Source of the DNA: Dysidea avara
Lineage: Eukaryota; Porifera; Demospongiae; Dictyoceratida; Dysideidae
Reading direction: 5' to 3'
Length of the DNA stretch: 64,000 nucleotides
Assembly: GCF_963678975.1 (NCBI RefSeq)
Contig: NC_089272.1
Location: 45,017,391 to 45,081,390, forward strand
Below are positions 62,905 through 64,000 of the stretch, in pieces. Made by a program: the position numbers and the translations under genes. The notes below the pieces were generated by a model. That model saw only the letters and a list, made by a program, of their open reading frames with translations, was not told the DNA's origin and ran no database searches. Numbering within the stretch: position 1 is the first letter of the stretch; every line of letters begins with the position of its first letter.

Positions 62905-63267
62905 TCAAACCACCTGTGGGGGTGAATTTGTGTAATCCACTTTCAATTCAAATCGCCTTAATGCGCATTCTGTGTGGATACGAGTAATTTGAATCAAAGT
63001 GCATTTAATTCGCATTATTTTGTCACATGGACATGCCTTAAAATTACTAGCTTTCAAGTCAATTTCATTCAGCACATTGGTGTGAACTTCTTTAGAGGTA
63101 GAGATCAAGGTTGCATCATCAGCATATGCCTTTGTAGAGTGTAACTTTGGTTTTCCTTTCCAGTAAGGCTTCCATTGTTTAAGCCCTGCTGCTGGACAAT
63201 GAAACAAACCTAGGCAAGTACTAGTAACAGGATAGCCATTCAAACAAAACAGTTTCAGAAATAACAT
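62905..63267 (-). pseudogene. LINE reverse transcriptase fragment
   Basis: The minus-strand frame contains PYWKGKPKLHSTKAYADDAT and LNEIDLKASNF. YADD is the RT catalytic motif in its usual context. Upstream and downstream RT blocks are missing, so it is a short relic, different from the LINE at 22-28 kb (which has FADD). Confidence 0.65.
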
Positions 63268-63537
63268 TGGAAGAGTCGATGCAATTTCTTGTAAACTACA
63301 AAAGGTTTGAGCTATGATGATTATCCTATATGCATACTAATTTTTAAGTCATACCCAAAATCAGTTTACCCTGTAGGTGCGACAACAAGTCAGCCTTTTT
63401 AATGCAATCAAATATAAGGAAAAATTTGGAAATTTAAGTTGATCATTTTTCCATATACTTGTTTGTTACATTACTATAACTGGTGAACCTGCACATACAT
63501 ACCACATCAAAAGAAAGGATGGTACCAGAGTAACAAA

Positions 63538-63835
63538 TGCATGCCACAGCTATCAATTACTGACTCAAAAGTGAAGTGGCCATTACACTCTGCTTCAGCC
63601 TGTTACACAGTGTTACAAACAAAGAACAGCAGGAAAAGTCCTCTGCAATCAATACAGTCACCACCAAAAACACGGATGATTCATGTGCCCCAACTTCCAA
63701 TTACTGACTCAAAATGTGAAGTGGCCATTACGATTTGATTTAACCCCTGTTATACAGTGTTACCATGAAGAACAGTGTTAGAAGTGTCACTGCAATCAAT
63801 CAAGTTACCATGTAAAATACAGACGATTCTCATTT
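63538..63835. repeat. Tandem duplication, two copies of ~149 bp
   Basis: AATTACTGACTCAAAA..GTGAAGTGGCCATTAC, CAGTGTTAC and CTGCAATCAAT recur in the same order in 63538-63686 and 63687-63835. Confidence 0.8.
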
Positions 63836-64000
63836 AACAAATGTAGGAAGCCATGCATTGCGCTACTGTGACTTGACACCTTGGGCTGTCAGCAAAAAGA
63901 ATGAGACACAAAAGAGGACAAAGGTAAGTCCATGATGCGTGCATTTTATGAACTGCAGTGAGTCAAAATTCACATCTCGGGATGAAATGATGTCGAGCAG

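Overview
This is a repeat-rich, AT-rich eukaryotic (metazoan) window. It has GT-AG introns, phase-1 exons encoding VWA, Ig, LDL-receptor class B (YWTD) and sushi domains, THAP/ISL2EU, DIRS and LINE retroelement remains, and very many short inverted-repeat (MITE) elements. The style suggests an early-branching marine invertebrate, most likely a sponge; this is inference, as no rRNA or mitochondrial marker is present.

Layout. 1-3800: no gene; a SINE-like repeat, a poly-C tract and a palindrome-filled MITE. 3821-5437 (-): an intact single-exon 2-oxoglutarate/Fe(II) dioxygenase of prolyl-4-hydroxylase type. 5440-22300: essentially repeats, including hAT, Tc1/pogo-type and unclassified MITEs, an 87-bp minisatellite, a ~0.94-kb hairpin, and a ~5-kb insertion (16490-21534) built around a ~3.75-kb array of a 31-bp unit, which splits a TTAA-flanked element. 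22340-28640: a 5'-truncated LINE (-) cut in two by a 3.68-kb ISL2EU DNA transposon with AT target duplication. That transposon carries a broken THAP-DDE transposase (+) and a broken SAP-SWIM-YqaJ accessory gene (-). 29430-33780: a decayed DIRS-type retroelement (-) interrupted by a 1.87-kb MITE.

35850-58015 (-): the main gene. 27 exons, all 1-1 phase and all multiples of three except the terminal one, encode a mosaic extracellular protein. From 5' to 3' it has a YWTD propeller exon, then repeats of a four-exon cassette VWA - Ig(a) - Ig(b) - small Cys-rich module, ending Ig - Ig - sushi - stop. Nine consecutive exons plus their introns (about 39530-44385) are duplicated at about 51840-57045, inside the same gene. 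The two copies have since acquired different intronic insertions and one microsatellite expansion. The 5' end of the gene lies beyond this window or was not recognised.

58016-64000: further nested elements (a TTAA element containing a palindromic element with a perfect 9-bp target duplication), a decayed zinc-finger pseudogene and a LINE RT fragment.

The most unusual signals are the intragenic cassette duplication, a short paired motif containing CTATTAGAGTA found inside at least four structurally unrelated repeat families, and the 31-bp-array insertion.
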